From: Actinomycetota bacterium
GTDB lineage: Bacteria > Actinomycetota > Acidimicrobiia > IMCC26256 > PALSA-610
NCBI GenBank assembly: GCA_005779395.1
Contig: SXJP01000017.1
Location: forward strand, 124,001 to 188,000
Direction: 5' to 3'
Length of the DNA stretch: 64,000 bases
The notes below the pieces were generated by a model. The model saw only the letters and a program-made list of their open reading frames with translations. It had not been told where the DNA came from and did not search any database. Below are positions 8,709 to 18,896 of this stretch, in pieces (the first letter of the stretch is position 1; the number at the start of each line of letters is the position of its first letter). The position numbers and the translations under genes were made by a program.

Positions 8709-11700
8709 ATGACATTTAGCCGCTCTGCTTGGATGCGCGGGCGGCTGATTCTTATAGCCACGCTTATCGGCGCAATTGTGGGTAGCCCGATCTTGTCGGA
8801 CGGCTCCGCCAACGCGATTCCTGAGCCGGCAGCGCCCGTCGGCTTTTCTATCGAAACCGTTCTCGGCGATCACGGGGAACTGACACTGCCGACCGCAGTC
8901 GCATTCGCGCCAGACGGCACGATCTTCGTGGCTGAAAAGAGCGGAATCATCAAACGGTTCGACGACCCCGACGATTCGATCCCGCAGATATTCGCTGACA
9001 TGAGCACGGAGGTTTACGACTACGGAGACAAGGGCCTGCTCGGTCTCGCCGTCGATCCAATGTTTCTCGATGGACGGCCGTACGTATACGCGGCTTACTC
9101 ATACGACGCGCCACCGGGACAGGTCGCGCCATATTGGGGTGATGCATGCCCTGCACCGATTTCAGGGCCCGCTGATGGTTGCACGACAACGGCAAAAGTC
9201 GTTCGGCTCACAGTGGTCGGCATGAGCACGATGACCACTCCGATCACTCTTATTCATGACCAATGGTGCCAACAGTTCGCTACGAACACAATCGGTCATG
9301 TCGCAGTCGGGCCCGATGGCTACCTATATGTCAGCTCAGGCGAGGGTTCCTACGAAGGAGCGGTTGACTACGGACAATTCGCGACACCTTCGCTTAACCC
9401 GTGCAAGGACCCCGGAGGCACATCTCCACCGGCCGCGCAAGGCGGCGCATTGCGATCCCAGGACATCGCCACTATTGCAGATGCCGAACGCCTCGATGGC
9501 GCAGTGATTCGCGTCGACCCCGACACAGGCATCGGCGCAAGCAGCAATCCATTCGGCGGAGCAGCCGACCCGAACCGAAGGCGGGTAATTGCTTACGGAT
9601 TGCACAACCCCTCGCGGTTCACTTTCAGACCAGGCACGAACGAAGTATGGATCGCCGATGCAGGCCGAACTGGTCACGAAGAAATTAACAAGATCGCGTC
9701 ACCAGCCACGCCTATCGACAACTTCGGTTGGCCTTGCTACGAAGGAGATGCGCCACAAGCGAGTTATCAGGCAGTCGGCCTAAATCTTTGTAACAGCCTC
9801 TATGCGAGCGGGGCTGCACAGCCCCCGCAATTCAGTTACCAACACAACGCACCCGTCATTTCGGGCGATGGTTGCACAACTTCTCGAAGCGAAATTTCTG
9901 CCATCGAGTTCTATAGGGGTGGCGACTACCCCGCCGGATTCGATGGCGCCATGTTCGCCGTAGACAAGTTCCGCAAATGCGTTTGGCTCGTTCGCCCGAA
10001 CCTCGTCGGTTTCCCCGACTGGGACAAGCGCCAGCTTTTCATGGCTCACGACCGCGATATCCGTGACCTCGATGTTGGTCCAAGCGGCGATCTCTTCTGG
10101 GTCGATAGTGCAGGCGGGCGGGTCGAACGTCTCAAGTATTCGCTCAGCAACACTGCGCCGGCTGCTCGCATTATCGCGACGCCTACTTCAGGCTCCACTC
10201 CGCTCACGGTTTCATTCGACTCAAGTGGCTCTCATGATCCCGACATAGGCGATCGCATCGTGGCCGTTGCTTGGGACCTCGACGGAGATGGTTCCTTCGA
10301 CGACAGCACCGCAACAAACCCTGTCTGGTCGTATACCAATCCATCGCCTGTGACCGTGTCCCTCCGCGTTACCGATACAGCCGACGCAAATGGCTACGAC
10401 ACCGTCACGATCATGCCTAGTGCGACGCCCCCGGAATTATGGATTCTCAATCCTGCAAACCACACAAACGGCGACACGATCATCGCCGATGACCTTTATT
10501 CCATTGGGGACAGCGTGAGCTTCACAGGCATCGCTGTAGATGCCGAAGACGGGGTTGTCAATGCGAGCAACTACAGATGGGAACTCACCAAGCACGACTG
10601 TGTCTCGGAAGTTGAATGCGGCCCTGAGCTACTTCAGACATTCAACAATCTTGCGACCGCCTCATTTGTTATCCCGGCCCACGATTACCCCTCGCATCTA
10701 GAACTCAAGTTCGTCGCAACCGACTCGGCTGGCTTTAGTTCGTCGAAGGTCGTGCGTTTCGGGGCGCAACCAGCGTCGTTAACCGTCACGAGTGAACCAA
10801 CAGGTGCTGAAGTCACTGTCGACGCGGCGACAGTGACGACTCCTTATTCGGCCACGGTCATCGCAAACAGCAGGATCGAAGTGTCGGGTGCTGCGACGCA
10901 GGACATCGCGGGCACATCGCACGACTGGGTATCGACCTCTGGGGTTGGTCCCGACGGACGGACCGTGACCGTTAGCTCTGCTGGCGCAACCGCGCATATC
11001 ACGTACTCGCCGACCATCAGGCCAGTGATAATGCCTCCATATCGAATCACAGGTGCCGATGGTCTGACCTTCAATTTCGCACAAGGTGGCCGGACCGAGG
11101 TAGCACCACCAGTGGGCGGTGGCTTCACCACCGTCGCCGCGGCTAGCAATCCGAGTCGGAACGGATTATGGCGGGTGGGTGCCGGTGGCCGCGTCAAGGT
11201 CTCAGGCGCGGCACGGTTCCATGGCACAATCACTACCGCCCAACAGGTCGCGCCTGTCGTCGACATCGAGTCGACGGGCACGGGCGATGGCTACTGGCTG
11301 CTTCTAGCCAACGGGAATGTGCACGCTTTTGGCGATGCCACGAACTTCGGTCATCCGACCGGCCCGCAGGTGCGTGCGCACGCCGTCGGACTAGTCAGAA
11401 CTCCCGACAGTGCTGGCTATTGGGTCGCTAGCAGGCGTGGCGATGTCTACAAGTTCGGCAACGCGGCACGGCTGGGGTCCCTCGCAAACACCTTGCACGG
11501 ATCAGTCCTCGGTATCGCCGCGGTTCCTAACGCACAGGGTTACTGGATTCTTAGCGACCCAGGAATTGTCAATGCGTTCGGCGCTGCTCGCAACTTCGGC
11601 TCACGAACATCCGGTGTCTCTACCGTCGCAATCGCTCCGACACCGACGGGAAGTGGCTACTGGATTCTCGGTTCAGGTGGCACCATTTTCAGCTTTGGCG

Positions 11701-11756
11701 ATGCGTTTCGTCTCGGCAATTGGCGGCGGCCACAATCGGCCGTCGCTCTCTCGTAG
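8709..11756 (+). CDS. Secreted PQQ sugar-dehydrogenase-like protein with PKD domain and C-terminal repeats
   Basis: A 1015-residue exported protein. A signal peptide (about 1-37) is followed by a six-bladed propeller of the soluble glucose/sorbosone dehydrogenase family to about residue 475 (LPTAVAFAPDGTIFVAEKSG, KGLLGLAVDP, AYGLHNPSRFTF, WIADAG). A PKD domain comes next (about 480-570; SFDSSGSHDPD, DLDGDGSFDD), then Ig-like regions. The C-terminal 210 residues hold about five repeats of the form GYW(x)8-9V/I(x)2FG(x)A. The same repeat occurs in the glucosaminidase at 24890-26458. Family members oxidise sugars with PQQ, but the cofactor site was not verified. Likely a cell-surface or secreted enzyme or binding protein. 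Confidence 0.8.
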   Translation: MTFSRSAWMRGRLILIATLIGAIVGSPILSDGSANAIPEPAAPVGFSIETVLGDHGELTLPTAVAFAPDGTIFVAEKSGIIKRFDDPDDSIPQIFADMSTEVYDYGDKGLLGLAVDPMFLDGRPYVYAAYSYDAPPGQVAPYWGDACPAPISGPADGCTTTAKVVRLTVVGMSTMTTPITLIHDQWCQQFATNTIGHVAVGPDGYLYVSSGEGSYEGAVDYGQFATPSLNPCKDPGGTSPPAAQGGALRSQDIATIADAERLDGAVIRVDPDTGIGASSNPFGGAADPNRRRVIAYGLHNPSRFTFRPGTNEVWIADAGRTGHEEINKIASPATPIDNFGWPCYEGDAPQASYQAVGLNLCNSLYASGAAQPPQFSYQHNAPVISGDGCTTSRSEISAIEFYRGGDYPAGFDGAMFAVDKFRKCVWLVRPNLVGFPDWDKRQLFMAHDRDIRDLDVGPSGDLFWVDSAGGRVERLKYSLSNTAPAARIIATPTSGSTPLTVSFDSSGSHDPDIGDRIVAVAWDLDGDGSFDDSTATNPVWSYTNPSPVTVSLRVTDTADANGYDTVTIMPSATPPELWILNPANHTNGDTIIADDLYSIGDSVSFTGIAVDAEDGVVNASNYRWELTKHDCVSEVECGPELLQTFNNLATASFVIPAHDYPSHLELKFVATDSAGFSSSKVVRFGAQPASLTVTSEPTGAEVTVDAATVTTPYSATVIANSRIEVSGAATQDIAGTSHDWVSTSGVGPDGRTVTVSSAGATAHITYSPTIRPVIMPPYRITGADGLTFNFAQGGRTEVAPPVGGGFTTVAAASNPSRNGLWRVGAGGRVKVSGAARFHGTITTAQQVAPVVDIESTGTGDGYWLLLANGNVHAFGDATNFGHPTGPQVRAHAVGLVRTPDSAGYWVASRRGDVYKFGNAARLGSLANTLHGSVLGIAAVPNAQGYWILSDPGIVNAFGAARNFGSRTSGVSTVAIAPTPTGSGYWILGSGGTIFSFGDAFRLGNWRRPQSAVALS

Positions 11757-11891
11757 CGTCGCCTTCGCTCAAACATTCGCACATCTTTTGTGGTTCGTCG
11801 GCAAAAACTTCTAACTTGCGCACCGATGCGGGCGATCAAAAAAACTTTTCGATCGTCAAAACGCGTCGACACGAGGCGTTACGGTGACCCG

Positions 11892-14081
11892 ATGATCCGA
11901 GTACGGCCAGCAGTAGCTGCAGTCGCGCCCCTAATAATTCTGTTTGTCTTCGTGTCGGTTATGCACGTACTAGCTCCCCGCGAGCTTGCAGGACTCACCC
12001 CTTCATCGGAAGTTCTCGGCATCGGATTCATTCGCGGCATCACGATGTCGCTACTAGCTGTCGGTATTGGGCTCGTATATCGAACGAACCGAATAATCAA
12101 CTTCGCTCAAGCGAACCTCGGACAAGTACCCGGAACCCTCGCTCTCTCGCTCATATTCGCGTTGGGTTGGAACTATTGGGTCGCATTCCCGATCGGACTT
12201 GTCGGTTCTCTAGTGCTCGGCGCGTTGGTTGAGTTCCTATTTGTCAGACGTTTCTTCAAGGCTCCGAGGCTTATCCTGACCGTCGCTACTGTCGGCATCG
12301 CGCAGATACTTGCCGGGTTTTCGCTGTTCATTCCGCGATGGATAGGGGTCAGTAGCGGCGATCTCAAGAACTTTCGCCCGCCCTTCGGCCTTTCAATAAC
12401 TATCGGTATTCGCACATTTGGTGGCCATGAAGTCATGGCCCTCATAGCCGTGCCGATCGTGCTCCTCGCGCTCGGTGCTTTCCTGCGTTTCACGTCGCTA
12501 GGCATCGCACTAAGGGGCTCTGCAGAAAGTGCCGACCGTGCGGCGTTACTCGGGATACCGGTGAAGTTGTTGCAAACAGTCGTGTGGATGCTTGCAACAC
12601 TGTTGGCATACATCACCTACTTCTTGAACGCCGGAATTTTTGGACGACCGCCAGCTGGCGTATCGATGGAACTTCTGCTCACGGCTCTAGGGGCTGTCGT
12701 AATAGGCAGGCTCGACCGATTCCCGACAATCGTCTTCGCTTCGATCGGGTTCGGACTTGTCGATCAATGCGTGAAGTACGACTGGGGCGAGGACGCATAC
12801 AGGGCTGCAGCGCTCGCGTTCCTCATTATTGGTTCGGTCTTCTTGGTGCGAGAGAAGCGGTCAAGTCGTGTAGCCGCTGGCGCGATTTCGACATGGCAAT
12901 CAGTCGAAGAAATTCGAGCGATTCCTCGTGAACTGCGCAACGAAAAGCCGATCATCGCGGCGCGCCTCGCACTTGGAGTTCTCGGGATAATTGTTGTCGC
13001 GGGACTGCCGTTCCTGTGGGGAGGAATCGATCAGCTCCGAATCGAGTCTTTCATCGGGATCTTCGCGATTATCGGCGTCTCGATGGTCGTGCTCTCCGGC
13101 TGGGCTGGCCACGTCAGCTTGGGCCAGCTAGCGGTCGTTGCAATCGGTGGGGTCGCGGGCGCTTCAGCTACAACGCTCAACGACCAAGACCTTTTCGTCG
13201 GCCTACTCGTCGGCGGACTCGTCGGTGCCCTAGTAATGGTGATCGTCGGCATACCTGCGCTGAGAGCCAAAGGGATCTCGCTTGGCATCACAACTCTCGC
13301 CCTCTCGCTAGCAACGTCGAAATACCTCCTCAACAGCAACTTCACGCCAAGCTTTATTGCCGACCGGATCCCCACCTTCGATGGCTACTACTTCCAACAC
13401 AGACCAGATCTGTTCTGGAGCATCAACGTCGACGATGAACGTACCTACTACTTCCTAATAATCGCTTGCCTCGTTGCTTCCATTCTCGCCGCCCGCGGGT
13501 TACGGCGTTCTCGCACCGGACGGGCAATCATTTCTGTGCGCGAGAACGAGCGCGCTGGCCAGGCCTTCGGTGTTCCAAGTCGCACGACCTTCATCACTGC
13601 ACTTGCAGTGTCAGGATTCATAGCTGGCGTGGCCGGATCACTTTTCATCCATCAACAAAAGGCTCTCGATCTCTCCAACTTCAAACCGGCAGACGGCCTA
13701 ACACTTTTTGCGATCGTCGTCGTCGGTGGCCTTGGCTCGATCGGTGGAGCTATTGCCGGTTCGGTCTACGTCTGGAGCGCCAACTATTTCTTGCCAGAGG
13801 AATGGTGGTTCCTGAGCCAAGGCACCGGACTGCTCCTAGTGCTCATGTTCTTCCCTGGAGGGCTCGGCGCTATGTTCGCCCAAATTCGTGACTTCGGACT
13901 CCGGTCGTACGCCAACCGTAAAGGCATCCGTGTTCCGAGCCTGATCGCCGATACGCGCGTCGAGGGGTTCAAGGCATCAGACGCGATGCTCGAAGCCGTA
14001 GCCGAGGCAACGGACCTGAACGCCGAGCAGATCAACACGAACACGGAATATGAATCCGAGCATGCCGAGGTCGCGAAATGA
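11892..14081 (+). CDS. Branched-chain amino acid ABC transporter permease, LivH-LivM fusion
   Basis: A 729-residue integral membrane protein joining both permeases of a Liv-type importer. The first half (to about 330) is LivH-like: GIGLVYRTNRIINFAQANLGQ, ALRGSAESADRAALLGIP, VSMELLLTALGAVVIG. The second half (about 360-660) is LivM-like: VLSGWAGHVSLGQLAVVAIGG, ALRAKGISLGITTLALSLA, GRAIISVRENERAGQAFGV, VVGGLGSIGGAIAGS. The chosen ATG begins MIRVRPAVAAV; upstream in-frame codons lack coding character. The last 4 nt overlap the next gene (ATGA), giving coupled translation with the fused ATPases. Confidence 0.88.
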   Translation: MIRVRPAVAAVAPLIILFVFVSVMHVLAPRELAGLTPSSEVLGIGFIRGITMSLLAVGIGLVYRTNRIINFAQANLGQVPGTLALSLIFALGWNYWVAFPIGLVGSLVLGALVEFLFVRRFFKAPRLILTVATVGIAQILAGFSLFIPRWIGVSSGDLKNFRPPFGLSITIGIRTFGGHEVMALIAVPIVLLALGAFLRFTSLGIALRGSAESADRAALLGIPVKLLQTVVWMLATLLAYITYFLNAGIFGRPPAGVSMELLLTALGAVVIGRLDRFPTIVFASIGFGLVDQCVKYDWGEDAYRAAALAFLIIGSVFLVREKRSSRVAAGAISTWQSVEEIRAIPRELRNEKPIIAARLALGVLGIIVVAGLPFLWGGIDQLRIESFIGIFAIIGVSMVVLSGWAGHVSLGQLAVVAIGGVAGASATTLNDQDLFVGLLVGGLVGALVMVIVGIPALRAKGISLGITTLALSLATSKYLLNSNFTPSFIADRIPTFDGYYFQHRPDLFWSINVDDERTYYFLIIACLVASILAARGLRRSRTGRAIISVRENERAGQAFGVPSRTTFITALAVSGFIAGVAGSLFIHQQKALDLSNFKPADGLTLFAIVVVGGLGSIGGAIAGSVYVWSANYFLPEEWWFLSQGTGLLLVLMFFPGGLGAMFAQIRDFGLRSYANRKGIRVPSLIADTRVEGFKASDAMLEAVAEATDLNAEQINTNTEYESEHAEVAK

Positions 14082-17074
14082 AGGCATTTGGTATCGACTT
14101 CGGTTCGATGCGCCCGTCGAAGCCACGATCGCCCCGCGCCTATTTGCGAGCAGCTACACACGGATATCCGATGTTCCCTCTCATCACGCTGTTCGGCCTC
14201 AACGCTGTCGACGAACTCGACCGCCAACTTTTTGGAATCCTCGGCCCCGACATTAGGGACCATTTCCATCTCTCTAACACCAAGTTCGGGCTACTCGTTT
14301 CGCTTACTTTGATCGGCGGCTTGCTGATCGAGGTTCCGCTCGGCTACTTCTCCGACCGGTTGCCGCGAGTCCGTTTCGCCATTGCAGGTGCTGCTATTTG
14401 GGCAGTGTTCGGATTTAGCACCGGGTTAGCGCCGACGGTATTGGTACTCGTGTTCATGCGCATTGGAGCAGGCATGGGCCGCGCTGTCGTTACGCCGACC
14501 CACAACTCACTCGTCGCTGACTACTACCCCATCGAGGCACGCACCGACGCGTACGGGGTACACCGCCTAGCCGACCCGATCGGAGAGTTTGTCGGGGCAG
14601 CACTCGGCGGGCTGCTCGCTCACCTATTCGGGTGGCGTGTTCCGTTCTTAGTTTTCATTATCCCGACGATCGTCTTCGTGCTCATCGGGACTCGGTTGCG
14701 AGAGCCAAAGCGAGGTCATTTCGAACGAGCCGCTGGTGGCGCGAGCAAAGAGGTGACCGAAACAGACGACATCCCTCCAAGTTTCGCCGAATCGATCCGG
14801 ATTCTTTGGTCGATCGGCACGCTGCGCCGAATCTGGATTTCGTTGCCTTTCATTGCTGGCTCGCTCATTGGCTTTGCAACTCTCATGAACATCTATTACG
14901 AGGATGTATTTGGTCTTGAAGCAGGACAGCGCGGCATCGTCTCGGCTTCTGGCGCTCCGCTCGCAGCATTGGGCCTACTGCTCGGCATCCCGTTGGCGAG
15001 CCGCCTGATGGTGCAAGACCCCGGTATCGGTCTACGCCTCGTGAGCGTCGTTGGAGTCCTGGTCGGAGGCGGGTTCGTTGCGATTGCGTTCGCTCCGACG
15101 CTCTGGATTGCCGTACCAATCGCGCTGTTTATTCGGGGTTCTTCGGCACTCATCTTGCCTTCAGTCTTCGCCGCGCTTTCGCTAGCAATACCACCAAAGG
15201 TTCGCTCGCTCGGATTTTCGATGAGTTCGGTATTCATTCTTCCGGGACTGCTCGCGATTGTTCTTGCTACTTACATCGCAGACACGTTTGGAACCCGCCA
15301 AGGCATCGCTTTCATGGGTCCTGTTTTCTTCGTAGGAGCCTTGCTCATCACGACTGCCGGAAAGTATGTCAAGAGCGACATCAATCGTGTCTGGACTGCT
15401 ACAGCAACTCAAGCCGAAGCCCTGTTCGAGCGCCAGCAGGGTCGATCGAAGTTGTTGTTGGTACGTGGACTCGATGTGTCCTACGGCCAGGTTCAGGTGC
15501 TCTTCGGCGTGAACTTCGAAGTCGACGAAGGAGAGATCGTCGCCCTTCTCGGCACTAACGGAGCAGGCAAGTCAACTCTGCTCAAGACAATCTGCGCGCT
15601 TAACGAAGCAACAAATGGCGCTGTCGTGTTCGACGGCCGCGACGCGACCTACGCGCCTCCGAACGAAATGGCTGCCCGCGGCGTTGTTCTAATGCCAGGC
15701 GGTCAGGGCGTATTCCCGAGCTTGTCAGTGGCTGAGAACCTCCGCCTCGCTGGCTGGACCAACCGACGCGACAAAGATGGCGTCGCAGCGAGCACAGCAG
15801 AGGTGCTCGCGATGTTCGAGATTCTGGGAACCCGCCTAGATGAACCCGCTGGCAACCTCTCTGGTGGTCAGCAACAGATGCTCGCCCTCGGCATGGCGTT
15901 CATCATGCGGCCTCGCTTGCTAATGATCGACGAACTTTCTTTGGGTCTAGCCCCAGTCGTAGTCGAACAATTGCTCGGCATAGTCGCTCGCATGAAGGCC
16001 GATGGGATCACGATCATTCTCGTCGAACAGTCAGTGAACCTCGCTCTCACACTCGCAGAGACCGCGTTCTTCATGGAGAAGGGCGAGATTCGCTTCCACG
16101 GTCCCACCGCCGAACTTCTAGAGCGTCCCGACATCTTGCGTTCGGTGTTTCTCGAAGGTGCAGCAAGCATCGACAAGCCGAGCGATAGAGCCGACGCAGA
16201 AACCGGGCGCGCTGTTGCTGTCGTCGTCGAACGCGAAAAGTATGTCGCGAGACTTGGCGGACACGAAGTTCGACTCAACGTCGATGGTGTCTCGAAACGC
16301 TTCGGGGGTTTACGCGCGCTCGACGACGTGAGCTTCACAGTCGCCCCTGGTGAGATCGTCGGATTCCTAGGGCCGAACGGGGCTGGCAAGACAACGTTGT
16401 TCGACGTAATTTCCGGCTTCACGAAACCAGACAGCGGAACGATCATCATCGGAGAAACAAACTCGCACGACATCAGCTCCCTCTTGCCACACAAGCGCGC
16501 TCGGCTCGGTCTCGGCAGAAGCTTTCAAGATGGTCGACTATTTCCGACACTAACAGTGCAAGAGACAATCGCAATCGCGCTTGAACGTTCAATCAAATCG
16601 AAGAACGCGTTAGCGGCCGCGATTTGGTCTCCGACAGTCACGCGTAGCGAACGCAAGACGAACGCGCGAGTCAACGAACTACTAGAACTCATGGGCATTG
16701 TCGACTTCCGGGACAAGCTGATTCGCGAACTTTCAACAGGAAGCAAACGCATAGTCGACTTGGCTTGTGTAGTCGCTCACGAACCGACTGTGTTGTTGTT
16801 AGACGAGCCGAGTAGCGGTATCGCGCAACGCGAAGCCGAGGCGTTAGGCCCGCTACTCCTCGACATCCGCGATCGAACGAGGATAAGCCTGTTGGTAATC
16901 GAACACGACGTACCACTAATGCTCGCCATTGCCGACCGCATGATCGCGATGGATCTCGGCGCGAAGATCGCCGACGGCGACCCGCGCACAGTTGTCCACG
17001 ACCCCGAAGTCGTGCGGTCTTATCTTGGCGGCGGCGCTGCGGTAGCGCGCTCGGGTGGTGCACTTTCGTTCTAA
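14078..17074 (+). CDS. MFS transporter fused to LivF-type and LivG-type ABC ATPases
   Basis: A 998-residue protein with three modules in one frame. Residues 30-440 form a 12-helix major facilitator domain (LIEVPLGYFSDRLPRVRF, RIGAGMGRAVVTPTHNSL). Residues 460-700 are a LivF-like ATPase with Walker A GTNGAGKS near 491, signature NLSGGQQQML near 592 and Walker B LLMIDELSLGLAP. Residues 735-985 are a LivG-like ATPase with Walker A GPNGAGKT near 764, a divergent signature ELSTGSKR and Walker B VLLLDEPSSG. There is no stop or frame break between modules. The ATPases should power the LivH-LivM permease encoded just upstream. What the MFS part adds is unknown: a second solute path, or a membrane anchor for the ATPases. 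Confidence 0.88.
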   Translation: MKAFGIDFGSMRPSKPRSPRAYLRAATHGYPMFPLITLFGLNAVDELDRQLFGILGPDIRDHFHLSNTKFGLLVSLTLIGGLLIEVPLGYFSDRLPRVRFAIAGAAIWAVFGFSTGLAPTVLVLVFMRIGAGMGRAVVTPTHNSLVADYYPIEARTDAYGVHRLADPIGEFVGAALGGLLAHLFGWRVPFLVFIIPTIVFVLIGTRLREPKRGHFERAAGGASKEVTETDDIPPSFAESIRILWSIGTLRRIWISLPFIAGSLIGFATLMNIYYEDVFGLEAGQRGIVSASGAPLAALGLLLGIPLASRLMVQDPGIGLRLVSVVGVLVGGGFVAIAFAPTLWIAVPIALFIRGSSALILPSVFAALSLAIPPKVRSLGFSMSSVFILPGLLAIVLATYIADTFGTRQGIAFMGPVFFVGALLITTAGKYVKSDINRVWTATATQAEALFERQQGRSKLLLVRGLDVSYGQVQVLFGVNFEVDEGEIVALLGTNGAGKSTLLKTICALNEATNGAVVFDGRDATYAPPNEMAARGVVLMPGGQGVFPSLSVAENLRLAGWTNRRDKDGVAASTAEVLAMFEILGTRLDEPAGNLSGGQQQMLALGMAFIMRPRLLMIDELSLGLAPVVVEQLLGIVARMKADGITIILVEQSVNLALTLAETAFFMEKGEIRFHGPTAELLERPDILRSVFLEGAASIDKPSDRADAETGRAVAVVVEREKYVARLGGHEVRLNVDGVSKRFGGLRALDDVSFTVAPGEIVGFLGPNGAGKTTLFDVISGFTKPDSGTIIIGETNSHDISSLLPHKRARLGLGRSFQDGRLFPTLTVQETIAIALERSIKSKNALAAAIWSPTVTRSERKTNARVNELLELMGIVDFRDKLIRELSTGSKRIVDLACVVAHEPTVLLLDEPSSGIAQREAEALGPLLLDIRDRTRISLLVIEHDVPLMLAIADRMIAMDLGAKIADGDPRTVVHDPEVVRSYLGGGAAVARSGGALSF

Positions 17075-17143
17075 CTTGTTGTCGTCTTGACGAGCACCCC
17101 TACTTTCGGCATAGTGTCCACCGTTCCACAACCAAGGAGAATC

Positions 17144-18874
17144 ATGGGCGTCCACAGCAAGGTGATCAAGCGGCCTCTCGTCGCACTGTTGGCTATCGGA
17201 CTTATCGCCTCGGCGTGCGGGACGAACAAAGAAAAGGTGGCCGATACGACAACCCCACCTTCTGAGACGGTGTCGTGCGACAAGACCTCAACGGGTGGCA
17301 ACCCGATTCTCTACAACCAAGCGAAGGCTGGCGGTTGCGAAGCTGACTTCACTTGGAGCGACCAGTGCGACACCGAAACTGGACGTCTCATGTTGCCAAC
17401 AGCTGAACCACTTGACTGTGTACCTGCATTCTCCGGAGACAACGGCGGCGCAACTAGCCCTGGCGTTACCGCAGACGCAATCAAGATCGCTCGATATGTT
17501 GCCAAGCCCGATCCTCTCACCGACGCCTACCTGAGCGGTATCGGAGCGCGCGACGAACCGGAACAAATCGCAGAGACATACGAGGGATACCTCGATATGT
17601 GGAACAAAATGGCCGAGACATACGGCCGCAAGGTTGAGGTAGTTGACCTTCAGGGCACAGGGGTTGCTACCGACGCTGTCGCTGCCCGCGCCGATGCACT
17701 CAAGGCCAAAGAACTTGGTGCTTTCGCAGTTATCGGCGGCCCGGCACAAACCCGCGCGTTCGGTGAAGAACTCGCCCGTCAGAAAATCATTCTCGTTGGC
17801 GGTGCTGTCGGAAGTGCAGACTTCTACAAGTCAAGTTCACCGTATGTTTGGCCCATCGGTCCGGCCCCAGACCAGACGGCTGCTCGCACAACAGAATTCA
17901 TCGAGAAGCAGTTACTCGGCAAGAAAGCAGAGTTCGCGGGCACCCCAGAGTTGCAGGCCCGCGACCGCGACTTCGTGCTACTCACATACGACGATGCGGA
18001 GAGTAACTTCAAGAAGCCGTGGGACACTTGGCTTGCCGACCTACAAGCTAAGGGCATTCCAGTTGCCGACGAGCGTGTGGTGTTCACTCTCGATCTAAAC
18101 CGCGCTGCAGAAGACACTCAGACGGTTGTACAGAAGTTGCGCGAAATCAACGCAACGACAGTCGTTTTCACGGGCGACCCACTCATGCCTGGGTTCTTCT
18201 CGAAGGAAATGACCGCACAGGGCTACTTCCCCGAGTGGGTGCTTTCAGGAACCGTGTATGCAGACACGACAGTGCTTGCACGCGGTTACGACCAGGAACA
18301 GTGGAAGCACACCATAGGTATCTCGCTTATTCCTGCACGTATCCCCAACGATCAGAGCGACTCGACGGTGCTCTACAAGTGGTGGACAGGAGACGCCGAT
18401 ATCCCTGCCAAGAACACCGGAGCGATCCTTGCGACCAACGTGGCGTTGCTCTACGCAGGTATTCACTTCGCTGGCCCGAACTTGACGCCGGAGTCCTTCA
18501 GGGCAGGCATCTTCGCTCGACCACTGCCCACCCGCGTCGATGGCGATATCCGCTCGACCGTCACCTACGGACACAAGGACTTCTGGCCAGAGGGAACCGA
18601 CTACCAAGGTCTCGACGACGTCGCAATCATTTGGTGGGACCCGACAGCCACTGGTGAAGACGAAACAGGAACAGAAGGAACAGGTCAGTATCGCTACATC
18701 AACGGCGGCGAGCGTTTCTTGCCTGGTGAGATCCCATCCGAACCGTTGCCGTTCTTTGACGCTTCCCAATCAGTCACTTACTACACAGATGCCTCCGACG
18801 CTCCAGAAGGCACTAAGCCAGTACCTGACTACGTGAAGACGAACCCAGACAAGTACGCCAAGCCAACCTCGTAG
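17144..18874 (+). CDS. Substrate-binding lipoprotein of the Liv-type ABC importer
   Basis: A 576-residue periplasmic-binding-protein-like (Peripla_BP_6) lipoprotein with signal peptide and lipobox LIASAC. The two-lobe binding fold is recognisable around GVTADAIKIARYV, GAFAVIGGPAQTRAFGEEL and NATTVVFTGDPLMPGFFSKEM. It is longer than the usual 380-420 residues, with an extra N-terminal Cys-containing segment and a C-terminal Pro/Asp-rich extension. The ATG at 17144 is preceded by AAGGAGA at the right distance. It lies 69 bp after the MFS-ATPase gene and should deliver the solute to the fused permease. Confidence 0.85.
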   Translation: MGVHSKVIKRPLVALLAIGLIASACGTNKEKVADTTTPPSETVSCDKTSTGGNPILYNQAKAGGCEADFTWSDQCDTETGRLMLPTAEPLDCVPAFSGDNGGATSPGVTADAIKIARYVAKPDPLTDAYLSGIGARDEPEQIAETYEGYLDMWNKMAETYGRKVEVVDLQGTGVATDAVAARADALKAKELGAFAVIGGPAQTRAFGEELARQKIILVGGAVGSADFYKSSSPYVWPIGPAPDQTAARTTEFIEKQLLGKKAEFAGTPELQARDRDFVLLTYDDAESNFKKPWDTWLADLQAKGIPVADERVVFTLDLNRAAEDTQTVVQKLREINATTVVFTGDPLMPGFFSKEMTAQGYFPEWVLSGTVYADTTVLARGYDQEQWKHTIGISLIPARIPNDQSDSTVLYKWWTGDADIPAKNTGAILATNVALLYAGIHFAGPNLTPESFRAGIFARPLPTRVDGDIRSTVTYGHKDFWPEGTDYQGLDDVAIIWWDPTATGEDETGTEGTGQYRYINGGERFLPGEIPSEPLPFFDASQSVTYYTDASDAPEGTKPVPDYVKTNPDKYAKPTS

Positions 18875-18896
18875 AGGTCGCTAGGCGGTTACCCAG

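Noticed and set aside
11838..11861. GATC-flanked A/T inverted repeat upstream of the permease gene as a terminator
   Set aside because: Pairing is mostly A-T with a short stem; it is more likely just an AT-rich promoter region.
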